Source of the DNA: a virus
Virus record (IMG/VR): IMGVR_UViG_3300027413_000369
Span: 1 to 45,936 of that record
DNA length: 45,936 bases
Strand: one strand, 5' to 3'
Positions within the stretch are counted from its first letter, which is position 1. Each line of letters opens with the position of its first letter. Of this stretch, positions 23,165 through 31,779 are shown one piece after another. A model generated the notes under the pieces. The model was not told where the DNA came from. It saw nothing but the letters and a program-made list of their open reading frames with translations, and did not search any database. A program made the position numbers and the translations under genes.

Positions 23165-23256
23165 TACAATTCCTCTGCAGGAGGTAGTGCTGGCGTTGGA
23201 GGAGCTCCGGAAGCTTCGTCTCCTTCATAAGTTGCAATTTCGTCTTCGGGTTCCAT
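23164..23256 (-). CDS. Small acidic, proline-rich peptide (30 aa)
   Basis: ATG 23256 is preceded at the right distance by AAGGAG (leftward strand, about 6 bases upstream). The peptide begins MEPEDEIATYEGDEAS and ends with a proline-rich stretch and EEL. Its stop overlaps the next ATG (TAATG), and the start follows the stop of the gene before it by one base, so it fills the gap exactly. Function unknown. Confidence 0.65.
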   Translation of the reverse strand: MEPEDEIATYEGDEASGAPPTPALPPAEEL

Positions 23257-23257
23257 A

Positions 23258-23974
23258 TTAGTCTCCTTTAGCGGCAAGCAGTGCAGGCCGCAGCTTACCC
23301 ACTCTAGTTTTCGTTTTATTGGCTAGAGCAAGTATTTGTTTTTCTCTGTACGGAGGCAGTCCTTTAGTATAGTCTGCCAGCTTATCGAAACAGTATGCAA
23401 ATGTTTCTATAGGTGTTGCTTTTCCTGTCAATAAGTTTGGTAGATAATTATAAACTGCTGCGGTTTCTCCCGCCATTCCATACTTAAAAGCCTCGTAACC
23501 CCCTATACAATCTTTGAGTATAGGGTCAGATTTATGATTAATATACCTAGGCATATATAATAGTTTTTTATCTGCTAATACGCCCGAATCTTTGTCAGGT
23601 ATTTCGAACCACTTGGCAGGGTTTATTATAAAGATACATAAATCTATAAAACCTTTTGTTATTGGGCTATCTACAAGTTTATAAGAGGTAGAATGTTTAG
23701 GATGGTCTACATAAACACCTTCTCTACTTACAGATAAAGCATATTTTTGCAGTTGTTCTTCTGGGGGAAGATCTCCATGTTTTATATCAAGAACTAAACC
23801 GCTTGTAACAACTAAAGAAATACCTTTTGCATGAGCTAAAGCTGTGCCTATTTTACTCTTCCCTTTAGCAGGAACAACCTTATACTTAACCCTAGGCATA
23901 TTCTTTTTTATAGAGTTTACAGTTAAAGCTGTAAGATCATTGCACTCAAGAATTATTATTTCTAGGCTTGACAT
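23258..23974 (-). CDS. Putative GT-A-like glycosyltransferase or related protein (238 aa)
   Basis: Start ATG 23974 with AAGGAG 7 bases upstream; an in-frame upstream ATG would lack this site. The first residues, LEIIILECNDLTALTVNSI, resemble the entry strand and helix of family-2-type (GT-A) glycosyltransferases, and a GKSKIGTALAHAKG stretch with LVVTSGLVL resembles the middle of that fold. No clean DXD is visible. It overlaps the preceding gene by 29 bases, so the two are probably translated together. It could act on glycan on the host surface or virion. The assignment is tentative. Confidence 0.5.
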   Translation of the reverse strand: MSSLEIIILECNDLTALTVNSIKKNMPRVKYKVVPAKGKSKIGTALAHAKGISLVVTSGLVLDIKHGDLPPEEQLQKYALSVSREGVYVDHPKHSTSYKLVDSPITKGFIDLCIFIINPAKWFEIPDKDSGVLADKKLLYMPRYINHKSDPILKDCIGGYEAFKYGMAGETAAVYNYLPNLLTGKATPIETFAYCFDKLADYTKGLPPYREKQILALANKTKTRVGKLRPALLAAKGD

Positions 23975-24821
23975 GAGGCATCTCCTTGTAGTGGTTGAAA
24001 AAAGCATCTATGTATTCTTGAGGATTTTCAGATACAGACGGGATTAGCCCTGCATACTTACAAGATAGAATAGCTTTTAGTCTATCTGTATTAGCTTTGC
24101 CCCCTTTCCATATTGTATTGTATAAGGCACTATATGTTAAATGCTTGTGGCCGTGCCCAAATAAATAAGTTTTCTTACCTTGAGCAAGAGCTACTATACC
24201 CATCTCGGAGTTCTCGCAACAGCCAACTATGCTTGCACTTGTCATAAGTTCATGTCCAGAAAGTTTTTTGTCTAATATATTCTCTGCTCCATACTTATGT
24301 TTCAAGTTGGCAACTAAACCAGGGGCTGTTATAGGGTGACACTTTAGTTTTGCCCCTTGTTTTATAGCGTTCTCCATTTTATTCCAGTCAAGAGCGTCCT
24401 GAATAATATTAGTACCAGGCAAGAAAATAACAAAATCATGTTCACATCTAGCTTTACGAAGCTTGTACTTGTCTACACTATTAGTGGCCAAGTCTTGAAA
24501 TATTCTCTCTCCCTCTTCCGTTATAGGTTCCTGTGACGCTTTCTGCATAATCTGATGGGTATGATAGGCTCCTGCTGCTCTAACATATATAAACTTTGCC
24601 ATTGCATCTGTATATAAATATCCATGAATTCGCTCTCTATCACCTAAGTCATACCAAACATCATACTCTACACGAGTACCGTTAGGTCCATTTTTAGGTA
24701 GAAGGTCTTTCATGTTAGCAAGAGTATCGTTTTCGTTGCCCCTAACTATATTTCCTGACTTGAAAAAGTGTGCCGCAGGATTACCTAGAACATCATTCTC
24801 AGCCAGTCTTTCTATGGGCAT
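23946..24821 (-). CDS. Putative capsule-polysaccharide/GT-B-like glycosyltransferase family protein (291 aa)
   Basis: The C-terminal half has the pattern seen in capsule polysaccharide and CDP-glycerol type transferases of the GT-B fold: LKCHPITAPG near residue 160, then an ENILDKKLSGHELM segment, an ASIVGCCENSEMGIVALAQG stretch, and KTYLFGHG. There is no signal peptide. ATG 24821 is preceded by GAGGAG inside the upstream coiled-coil gene. With the gene that follows it may form a two-enzyme module for glycan modification. The substrate is not evident. Confidence 0.55.
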   Translation of the reverse strand: MPIERLAENDVLGNPAAHFFKSGNIVRGNENDTLANMKDLLPKNGPNGTRVEYDVWYDLGDRERIHGYLYTDAMAKFIYVRAAGAYHTHQIMQKASQEPITEEGERIFQDLATNSVDKYKLRKARCEHDFVIFLPGTNIIQDALDWNKMENAIKQGAKLKCHPITAPGLVANLKHKYGAENILDKKLSGHELMTSASIVGCCENSEMGIVALAQGKKTYLFGHGHKHLTYSALYNTIWKGGKANTDRLKAILSCKYAGLIPSVSENPQEYIDAFFNHYKEMPHVKPRNNNS

Positions 24822-24960
24822 TTACTAACTCCTCTATTTTATCTTCCAAGTCTTCGATACGCTCTTCGGTTTCTCGAAAATGCTCCATGATTATTTCAAT
24901 GGTAGTCTCTAGTCTCCTAGACATACCTTTTAATTCTTCTTCTAATTTTATTCCGTCCAT
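24799..24960 (-). CDS. Small coiled-coil protein (53 aa)
   Basis: ATG 24960 overlaps the end of the threonine-rich fibre gene by 13 bases and its stop lies inside the start of the next gene, so it is nested in the operon. The protein is almost entirely a charged helix (SRRLETTIEIIMEHFRETEE, then EDLEDKIEELV) with regular hydrophobic spacing typical of a coiled coil. The ribosome binding site is weak. It could be a trimerisation or chaperone-like partner of the fibre, by position only. Confidence 0.62.
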   Translation of the reverse strand: MDGIKLEEELKGMSRRLETTIEIIMEHFRETEERIEDLEDKIEELVNAHRKTG

Positions 24961-27900
24961 TGTGAACCGTCCCAATATGATGTGTTATAGTCAGAACCTG
25001 ATGCAACTTCTGTAGTTGTTCCTGTACCTGTTACTCTCTCATATACAACAGTGTTGGTAGAGTTTGAAGTAGAAGTTGATAGGTTTGTTGTTCGTAACGT
25101 GGTAAAAACTGTCGTTACCGCAGTATTAGTTGCTACCGATGTACCTAAACTTGTGGCAAATGCAGTGTTAAATGCCGTAGTGGTCGTGCGGGTAGTAGTG
25201 TTATTAGTGTCAAAACCTGTATTATAAGTAGTAGTCGTTGAAACACTTGTACCTAAACTAGTATCAAACGTAGTATTAAATGAACTTACAGTGCTCTTAG
25301 TAGTGCCTAAACTTGTATTAAAGGTTGTTGTAGTATTTCTATTAGTATTAAATACTGTATTATACGAAGTAGTAGTAGCTACCGAAGTACTTAAAGAAGT
25401 ACCAAATGTAGTAGTAAACTCCGTAGAAGTACTAATTGTAGTATTAAATACCGTAGTAGTATTAAACGTTGTAGTAGTACCTAATGTGGTATTAAACGTA
25501 GTAGTAGTATTAAACGTAGTAGTTCTTGCAGTTCCTAGAGCAGTATCATACGCGGTGGTATACGTAGTAGTTGTATTAAACGCAGTAGTAGTATTATACG
25601 ATGTAGTAGTCGCTAAACTCGTATTAAACGTAGTAGTAGTATTAAATGTTGTAGTATACGTTGTTGTAGTAGACTGCGAAGTATTAAACGTAGTAGTTGT
25701 ACTTTTGCTAGTACCTCTGCTTGTAGAGACGGCTAAACTTGTGTTAAATACCGAAGTTGTGGCTTTACTAGTCGCTAAACTGGTATTGAATGTAGTAGTG
25801 TAAGTAGACGCGGTGCTACGACTAGTACTTGTATTAAATACAGAAGTTGTGGATCTGCTTGTAAGAGTTCCTAAAGTTGTTGCATATACAGTAGTAGTTC
25901 CTTTGTTCGTAACAATACCCGTATTGAACGTAGTAGTGTAAACAGTTGTACTACTTCTAGTTGTATTTGTTAAGAAAGCGCTTGTTGTACTTCTACTGGT
26001 AGCTGTAGTTAGTCCTGTATTATATACAGTAGTTGTACCTCTACTAGTACCTAAATCAGTATTAAATGTAGTAGTATACGTTGTTGTAGTAGCTATAGAA
26101 GTCCCTGTAGCATAAACTGTTGTAGTGTTTCTACTTGTGCCCGTTGCTCTTGAAGTAGTATAAACAGTGGTTGTACTTCTGTCTGTACCTATACTTGTTG
26201 TAAAAGTAGTGGTATACGTTGTTGTCGTGTTAAATGTTGTAGAAGTACTCTTGCTTGTTCCGGTAGCTCTACTTGTAGAGGTCGCTTTAGAAGTTACAAA
26301 AGTAGTAGTTGTACCCCTATCAGTAACAATACCTGTATTAAACGTAGTAGTAGTTCCAAAAGTTGTAGCTGTTCCTCTACTTTCCGCAGTTGCTATCGAA
26401 GTATTGAATACCGAAGAAGTTGTGTATGCAGTAGTAGTTGTAAATACTGTTCCACTTACTCTCGTAGTATTAGTAGTTCGACTTTCCGCCGTATTCCTCG
26501 CAGTATTATATACCGTAGAAGTAACATATGTCGTAGTAGTATTATACGAAGTAGTAGTATTTCTGCTTGTAGTAGTAGTTCGACTTTCTGCAGTATTTCT
26601 AGCAGTATTATACGAACTTAGGGTAGTTCTACTTGTAGCGGTAGTTCGACTTTCTGCAGTATTTCTAGCAGTATTAAACGAACTTAGGGTAGTTCTACTT
26701 GTAGCGGTAGTTCGACTTTCTGCAGTATTTCTAGCAGTATTAAAAGAACTTAGGGTAGTTCTACTTGTAGCGGTAGTTCGACTTTCTGCAGTATTTCTAG
26801 CAGTATTGAACGAGCTTACAGTATTTCTACTTGTAGCAGTGCTCCTACTTTCTGCGGTATTTCTGCTTGTAGTAGTGGTTCGACTTTCTGCAGTATTTTT
26901 AGAAGTAATAAAAGTGGTATTCCAACTTGTTGAAAATGCAGTAGTATAAGTAGTCGTTCTCGACGTATTAAAACTAGAGGCATAAGCAGTGACATACGCG
27001 GTAGTAAACGTAGTACTTACGGTAGTAACTGCTCGTCGACGAATATAGTAGGTAGCAAGAGTAGAGCCTTTAAACAATACCGAAGAAAATAATGAACCTC
27101 TATTATACTGATATCCTCCATGCGTAGAGAGGGTTCCATTACCACTACCGGTACCTACCGTAGCACCGTTCCAACTCAACGTAAACGTATGGTTATAAGC
27201 ATTTGTGCTTGTGACAAACCATTGGTAAAGGGGATGGCTATTGCTGAATTGATAAGATGTGTAACTACCATATCCTGAAGTATTTCTCGATGTACTTTTA
27301 CTTGTAGCCCTATAAGTATTTACAGAAGTACCAAAAGTCGTCGTTCTAGAAGTCACCCTGCTCGCACTTGCTCCCGTGCCTTTCGAAGTATTAAAAGCCG
27401 TAGAGGTAGTATAAGCTGTAGTAGTACCAAAAGCCGTAGAGGTAGTATAAGCTGTAGTAGTATTAAAAGCCGTTGTAGTGTTCTTCGAGGTACCAAACGT
27501 AGTGGCGGTCGTATAAGCTGTAGTAGTACCAAACGCCGTTGTAGTGTTCTTCGAGGTACCAAACGTAGTGGCGGTCGTATAAGCTGTAGTAGTACCAAAC
27601 GCCGTTGAAGTGTTCTTCGAGGTACCAAAAGTAGTGGCAGTAGTATAAGCTGTGGTAGTACCAAAACCCGTTGTAGTATTATTTGAAGTACCAAAAGTAG
27701 TGGCAGTAGTATAGGCTGTGGTAGTACCAAAACCCGTTGTAGTATTCTTTGAAGTACCAAAAGTAGTGGCAGTAGTATAGGCTGTAGTAGTACCAAAGCC
27801 TGTTGTAGTATTATTTGAAGTACCAAAAGTAGTGGCCGTAGTATAAGCTGTAGTAGTACCAAAAGCCGTAGAAGTAGTCTTAGAAGTACCTGTCGCTCGA

Positions 27901-29534
27901 CTTTCAGAAGTATTCTTAGACGTATTAAAAGTAGTACCAGTGGTATAAGCTGTAGTAGTACCAAAAGTAGTTGTCGTGTTTCTACTTGTAGACGTTCCTC
28001 TACTTTCCGCAGTGTTTCTAGAGGTATTAAACACGCTAGAAGTCACATAGGCGGTTGTCGTAGTTCTGCTCGTAGAAGTACCTCTAGACGTGGCAAAAGT
28101 ACTTGTATACGTAGTAGTTGTACTTTTCGAAGTATTAAATGCAGTAGTCGTATTAAATACAGTATTAGTGTTATAGGAGGTAGTAGTATTTCTGCTTGTA
28201 GCAGTTCCTCGACTAGTAAGCAATCCTGTATTAAAACTAGAAGTATATACGGTAGTGGTGGCTCTATCTGTATTAAATACTGAAGAAGTGTTATAGCTTG
28301 TAAGAGTAGTTTTACTTGTTGACGTGTTAAACACAGAAGTAGTACTACGATCCGTAATTATACCTGTTTCAAACGTGGTATTAAATGCAGTACTGGTAGC
28401 TCTTGTAGTTGTAAAAGTAGTAGTTGTACCAAAACCTGTAGTAGTATTTAAAGTGGTCGTAGTTGTAAAAGTAGTCGTTGTACTACGATCAGTAATTAAT
28501 CCGGTATTAAAAGTAGAAGTATATACAGTACTAGTAGACTTAGATGTGTCAAATACTGTATTTGTACTAAAGGTAGTAGTTGTACCTACAGAAGTACTTG
28601 TTGAAAATACAGTAGTAGTACCTACGTCGGTTAAAAGACCTGTATTAAAAGTAGTAGTGTAAGCGGTAGTAGTAGAAATTTCAGTAACAAAAACACTGTT
28701 TGTACTGAAGGTAGTATTGTACGCAGTTGTCGTAGACAGCGTAGTATTGAATGTTGTAGTTGTGCCTCTAGTAGTTATACTACTTGTTGCGGTTGCTCTA
28801 GTAGTATTATATACAGTATCGGTACTTTTACTCGTACCCGTAGCCCTGGACGTCAGGGTTGCTAGAGTAGTGAGATTGCTTGTTTGAAAATTTGTATCAA
28901 AAGTCGTTGTTCTACTTGTTGAAGTCACCCTAGCAGTATTAAAAGTAGTAGTGGTAGAACGAGAAGTACTAGTGTCTCTAGTTGTATTATAGACGGACGT
29001 AGTGGCTCTGCTTGTTAAAAGCCCTGTATCAAACACAGTATCAAAAGTAGTAGTGGTACTTTTGCTTGTAGATCTACTTGTTTCATATACTGTTCCACTC
29101 TCTCTAGTGGTTTCGTAAACGGTCAAGTAAGCTGTAGTAGTTGCTACACTTGTTCCTTTACTTGTTTCAAAAGCAGTATTAAAAGAGGTAGTAGTACTTT
29201 TACTAGTAGAAGCTGTCGTCTCAAAAGAAGTAGTAAAAGTAGTAGTGGTACTGACACTTGTTGATGTAAGAGTATCAAAAGTAGTATCAAACGTAGTCGT
29301 AGTACTTATATTAGTAGCTAGAGAGGTTTCGAAGGAGGTTGTAAAAGCTGTTACAGTGTTAAAAGTTGTAGTTGTGCTTCTGTCGGTAACATATATTCCC
29401 TCCCAAGCAGTATGAAAAGTATTAGCACCTTTTGCTAAGACAAAGTTAACCCCTCTAAGCGTCCCAGCATTGCCTTTAACAATAATCTGGGAAGGCTCAA
29501 CAAGACTTCCAGAGTGATAAACTTTAATAGTCAT
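24948..29534 (-). CDS. Giant threonine-rich repeat fibre protein with central globular island (1528 aa)
   Basis: Probably a tail-associated fibre. After a normal N-terminal domain (about residues 1-52, MTIKVYHSG to IYVTDR) comes a repeat arm to about residue 745, an aromatic-rich non-repeat island to about 840, and a second repeat arm to about 1490. A short C-terminal cap (VVYERVTG to GSQWTE) closes it. The arms are made of short pieces of TTxF(N/G)T or TTxYTT type, with SR or SK/NN turns; some sections repeat exactly every 22 residues. I see no cysteine and almost no proline. It lies among fibre genes between the 83-residue fibre protein and the coiled-coil gene. Relatives of this repeat style occur in marine phages, but the role is not established. 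Confidence 0.85.
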   Translation of the reverse strand: MTIKVYHSGSLVEPSQIIVKGNAGTLRGVNFVLAKGANTFHTAWEGIYVTDRSTTTTFNTVTAFTTSFETSLATNISTTTTFDTTFDTLTSTSVSTTTTFTTSFETTASTSKSTTTSFNTAFETSKGTSVATTTAYLTVYETTRESGTVYETSRSTSKSTTTTFDTVFDTGLLTSRATTSVYNTTRDTSTSRSTTTTFNTARVTSTSRTTTFDTNFQTSNLTTLATLTSRATGTSKSTDTVYNTTRATATSSITTRGTTTTFNTTLSTTTAYNTTFSTNSVFVTEISTTTAYTTTFNTGLLTDVGTTTVFSTSTSVGTTTTFSTNTVFDTSKSTSTVYTSTFNTGLITDRSTTTTFTTTTTLNTTTGFGTTTTFTTTRATSTAFNTTFETGIITDRSTTSVFNTSTSKTTLTSYNTSSVFNTDRATTTVYTSSFNTGLLTSRGTATSRNTTTSYNTNTVFNTTTAFNTSKSTTTTYTSTFATSRGTSTSRTTTTAYVTSSVFNTSRNTAESRGTSTSRNTTTTFGTTTAYTTGTTFNTSKNTSESRATGTSKTTSTAFGTTTAYTTATTFGTSNNTTTGFGTTTAYTTATTFGTSKNTTTGFGTTTAYTTATTFGTSNNTTTGFGTTTAYTTATTFGTSKNTSTAFGTTTAYTTATTFGTSKNTTTAFGTTTAYTTATTFGTSKNTTTAFNTTTAYTTSTAFGTTTAYTTSTAFNTSKGTGASASRVTSRTTTFGTSVNTYRATSKSTSRNTSGYGSYTSYQFSNSHPLYQWFVTSTNAYNHTFTLSWNGATVGTGSGNGTLSTHGGYQYNRGSLFSSVLFKGSTLATYYIRRRAVTTVSTTFTTAYVTAYASSFNTSRTTTYTTAFSTSWNTTFITSKNTAESRTTTTSRNTAESRSTATSRNTVSSFNTARNTAESRTTATSRTTLSSFNTARNTAESRTTATSRTTLSSFNTARNTAESRTTATSRTTLSSYNTARNTAESRTTTTSRNTTTSYNTTTTYVTSTVYNTARNTAESRTTNTTRVSGTVFTTTTAYTTSSVFNTSIATAESRGTATTFGTTTTFNTGIVTDRGTTTTFVTSKATSTSRATGTSKSTSTTFNTTTTYTTTFTTSIGTDRSTTTVYTTSRATGTSRNTTTVYATGTSIATTTTYTTTFNTDLGTSRGTTTVYNTGLTTATSRSTTSAFLTNTTRSSTTVYTTTFNTGIVTNKGTTTVYATTLGTLTSRSTTSVFNTSTSRSTASTYTTTFNTSLATSKATTSVFNTSLAVSTSRGTSKSTTTTFNTSQSTTTTYTTTFNTTTTFNTSLATTTSYNTTTAFNTTTTYTTAYDTALGTARTTTFNTTTTFNTTLGTTTTFNTTTVFNTTISTSTEFTTTFGTSLSTSVATTTSYNTVFNTNRNTTTTFNTSLGTTKSTVSSFNTTFDTSLGTSVSTTTTYNTGFDTNNTTTRTTTTAFNTAFATSLGTSVATNTAVTTVFTTLRTTNLSTSTSNSTNTVVYERVTGTGTTTEVASGSDYNTSYWDGSQWTE
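26584..26913 (-). repeat. 66-bp tandem repeat array B within the fibre gene
   Basis: Five copies of CTTTCTGC(A/G)GTATTTCT start at 26584, 26650, 26716, 26782 and 26848, exactly 66 bases apart. They encode 22-residue units of the form (S/T)xxSSFNTARNTAESR (residues about 885-985). Copies are near-identical, so the array is recent or homogenised. Confidence 0.9.
27472..27867 (-). repeat. 66-bp tandem repeat array A within the fibre gene
   Basis: Six 66-bp units start at 27472, 27538, 27604, 27670, 27736 and 27802, each beginning GTTG(T/A)AGT. They encode 22-residue units containing FGTTTAYTTATTFGTS (residues about 556-688). The units differ at scattered third positions, which suggests selection on the protein as well as duplication. 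Confidence 0.92.
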
Positions 29535-29535
29535 A

Positions 29536-29787
29536 TTAGACTATATACCAAACGTACCCTGCAGGCTTACCGTTTCCATTAGTAGGAGTTGTAGAAGTTA
29601 CTTCCCACATATCATTATCTATTTCAGATAGAGCATGAGGGTTAAGGGTGAGAATACTATTATCACCCTTTTTCATATACACCCTACCATCTGTGGTATT
29701 TATAGCAAGCTCTCCCAAGTCAATTTGGGCGGCAGTCGGAACATTGCCCGACGTTGCCGAGCGTTTTAATTTTATTGTTTGTGCCAT
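29536..29787 (-). CDS. Small tail-fibre-type protein (83 aa)
   Basis: The N-terminus MAQTIKLKRSATSGNVPTAA followed by LGELAINTTDGRVYMKKGD is the common entry domain of phage fibre proteins. It is shared with the 398-residue protein just upstream, which starts MAQTIKIKRS. Here the rest of the fibre is missing and a short WEVTSTTPTNGNG segment ends the protein. It may be an independent adaptor or a remnant of a longer fibre. It stands directly before the giant repeat fibre gene. Confidence 0.82.
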   Translation of the reverse strand: MAQTIKLKRSATSGNVPTAAQIDLGELAINTTDGRVYMKKGDNSILTLNPHALSEIDNDMWEVTSTTPTNGNGKPAGYVWYIV

Positions 29788-29836
29788 TTGGCTCTCCTAG
29801 TATTTGCGTATATACGCTAGGGGGTTATGTTTAGTT

Positions 29837-31033
29837 TTAGAATGTGCCGCCGTCAAGGGTGCCCGTAAACGTACTAGCAAAGTTAGCAGCAGTTAAAACT
29901 ACAGAAGTTGCAGTTCCATCACTTACAGTCCAGTTATCGTTGCTTTCATTCCATAAGAAAGATACGTTTGTTGCAGTTCCTCGTTCAATTTCGATACCAG
30001 CATTTGCAGAAGGAGTACCTGCTTCGTCTTTGTTAAGTACCATGATGTTGTCGCCAATAGCAACAGCGGTAGAATTAACAGTAGTAGTAGTACCTTGAAC
30101 TATAAGATTGCCTGTAATTGTAGCATTACCAGCAACCGAGATATTTGTAGAAGTAATGTCGTCAGAGGTTAGAGTGCCATCTACCGATACATTATTGAAT
30201 GTTACGTTAGAGTTGGTAGCAACTGCTTGACCAATACTAAACTCACCAGAATTACTAAGAGTTACTCCTGTGCCTCCAGATAGGTATGATTGTACATCAC
30301 TATCACCATACTGTGCGGCTGCTGTAAGAACTAGTTTACCATCAGCCCCATCCGCAACAGTAATATTACTATGGCCAGAGTGCTTAAGAATAGCATCTAC
30401 ACGAGTATCTGTTCTTGCGTTAGTATAATATAAATTACTAGATCCTTCTGCTACATCGTCTGTATCGAGTACTACTGCACCAGTTGCAGAGTTTACACTT
30501 GTTACAGCTGATGCCGCCTGAGAGAAAGAAATAACACCTGTAGTAGAGTTATAGCTTATATCACCAGAAGCACTAATTGCCCCTCTTGCTCTTGCAGTTG
30601 TATGATACAAGTTTGTACCTTCGCTTAAATCACTAGTACTTGCCGCGGCAATCCTAGCATCTGCTCTTGCATTAGTGAAGTATAACTTGGTTGAACCCTC
30701 ACTGAGGTCATCGGTATCATGTCCGGAGATGCTTGTAACAGTTCCGGCACTTCCGCTAACGTTACCTGTAATATTTGCAGTAATAGTTCCTGCACTAAAG
30801 TTACCAGAGCCATCACGTTTTACGAGCTTGCTTGCGGTGTTTGCAGAAGCTGCACCATCAATAACACCAGTATAGTATTGACCACCAATAGCAACTACGC
30901 CTGTAGTACCGTCTGGGTGTCCAATAAATAATTTATTACTAGTTGCTTTGCCCGAGTATGCTAATTCACCGGCTAATAGGGTAGTCGGTGTTGCGTTTGA
31001 TGTACTTCTTTTGATTTTAATTGTTTGAGCCAT
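29837..31033 (-). CDS. Tail fibre protein with repeated DLSEG/ARxxA elements (398 aa)
   Basis: It begins with the fibre entry domain (MAQTIKIKRS, GELAYSGKATSNKLFIGHPDG). The repeating elements (D)DLSEGSTKLYFTNARADAR, DLSEGTNLYHTTARARGAIS and DDVAEGSSNLYYTNARTD are typical of beta-structured phage and bacterial surface fibres. VSVDGTLTSDDITSTNISVA and ITGNLIVQGTTTTV then look like a C-terminal beta-helix. It ends GTLDGGTF, close to the ending of the 121-residue protein before it. It is probably a side fibre. Confidence 0.85.
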   Translation of the reverse strand: MAQTIKIKRSTSNATPTTLLAGELAYSGKATSNKLFIGHPDGTTGVVAIGGQYYTGVIDGAASANTASKLVKRDGSGNFSAGTITANITGNVSGSAGTVTSISGHDTDDLSEGSTKLYFTNARADARIAAASTSDLSEGTNLYHTTARARGAISASGDISYNSTTGVISFSQAASAVTSVNSATGAVVLDTDDVAEGSSNLYYTNARTDTRVDAILKHSGHSNITVADGADGKLVLTAAAQYGDSDVQSYLSGGTGVTLSNSGEFSIGQAVATNSNVTFNNVSVDGTLTSDDITSTNISVAGNATITGNLIVQGTTTTVNSTAVAIGDNIMVLNKDEAGTPSANAGIEIERGTATNVSFLWNESNDNWTVSDGTATSVVLTAANFASTFTGTLDGGTF

Positions 31034-31055
31034 TTAGGGGTCTCCGGGATTAGCC

Positions 31056-31421
31056 TTAAAAGGCTCCTGCGTCAAGTGTATCTGAGTCCCCGTCGGATGA
31101 GCCTACCATTATAGGTACCCATTGGAATACTCCACTGCTTGTTTCGCGATATATTTTATATTGATTATCATCTGTATCATACCATGTGTCCCCTTCGTTG
31201 ACTTGAGACCCTGTTGGTGTGTTATCTTGTCCAAAATTTTGTCCTGCTAGTTCTTCAAGAGCATCTTGCACGTTACCGGCGGAGAGACCTGAGACTGAAG
31301 ATATTCCCATGGCTGAAGCATTAGTATCTGCAAGGGCTATGTTAGCTGCACTGATCGTGGTACTATTTCCTGTGACTTCGATACCGTTTTGTATAGGGGT
31401 TGCTGTAATAGTAATTGCCAT
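31056..31421 (-). CDS. Short tail-fibre-type protein (121 aa)
   Basis: It carries the short element SGLSAGNVQDALEELAGQ (the common VQDALEEL fibre motif) and then GDTWYDTDDNQYKIYRETSSG, a strand pair often found in fibre tips. It ends SDTLDAGAF. The TAATG overlap with the gene before it places it in one translational unit with that gene. It looks like a small adaptor between baseplate and fibre, but this is inferred. Confidence 0.75.
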   Translation of the reverse strand: MAITITATPIQNGIEVTGNSTTISAANIALADTNASAMGISSVSGLSAGNVQDALEELAGQNFGQDNTPTGSQVNEGDTWYDTDDNQYKIYRETSSGVFQWVPIMVGSSDGDSDTLDAGAF

Positions 31422-31759
31422 TATCTAGTAACCTCTTGAGTAAGGTCGACTGACCCTTGTATAAGCCTTGTGACACTAGCATTATTAGCAGTAAAAATCT
31501 CCAAATCATAAACAAAAGTTCCTGCGGTTAGGCCAGAGCTAGTTGAATTTGGTAAAGACATAGTAACTGTTCCATTAGCAGGGCTAGCAATATTACAAGT
31601 AAACGTAGCGGCTATAGAAGTGGATGCCTTTGATGTTCTCATTTGAGCACGCGCAGAGTAGCCTGTCAGATTTTTAACTGATCCATCTTCTTTCACTGTA
31701 AAGTTTATCGCAAAGTCGGAACCTTGGTCGATAACTAAGTTGTAGCGGGCTGCACTCAT
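31421..31759 (-). CDS. Baseplate/fibre-attachment protein with Ig-like fold, probable (112 aa)
   Basis: Start ATG 31759 has GGAGG at the right distance. The pattern YNLVIDQGSDFAINFTVKED, SARAQMRTSKAS and FVYDLEIFTANNASVTRLIQ is that of small Ig-like beta proteins at the base of phage fibres (similar to BppU N-terminal type). It is the first gene after promoter P6, so it heads a fibre transcription unit. No enzymatic motif is visible. Confidence 0.72.
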   Translation of the reverse strand: MSAARYNLVIDQGSDFAINFTVKEDGSVKNLTGYSARAQMRTSKASTSIAATFTCNIASPANGTVTMSLPNSTSSGLTAGTFVYDLEIFTANNASVTRLIQGSVDLTQEVTR

Positions 31760-31779
31760 TTGATTTCCTCCATTACAGA

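Noticed and set aside
26167-26949. Long open frame on the + strand inside the fibre gene (valine-rich)
   Set aside because: It is the reverse complement of the threonine-rich repeats, with no ribosome binding site or promoter; the same applies to other + strand frames within 25291-28662.
26584-27867. Possible CRISPR array
   Set aside because: The repeats are contiguous, coding and in frame, with no unique spacers.
27353-27964. Leucine-rich frame on the minus strand inside the repeat array
   Set aside because: An out-of-frame reading of the 66-bp repeats; composition is an artefact of the repeat.
29806-29817. 12-base palindrome GCGTATATACGC in the fibre intergenic gap
   Set aside because: Short and AT-rich in the middle; no second copy seen and no T-tract, so it is not supported as an operator or terminator.
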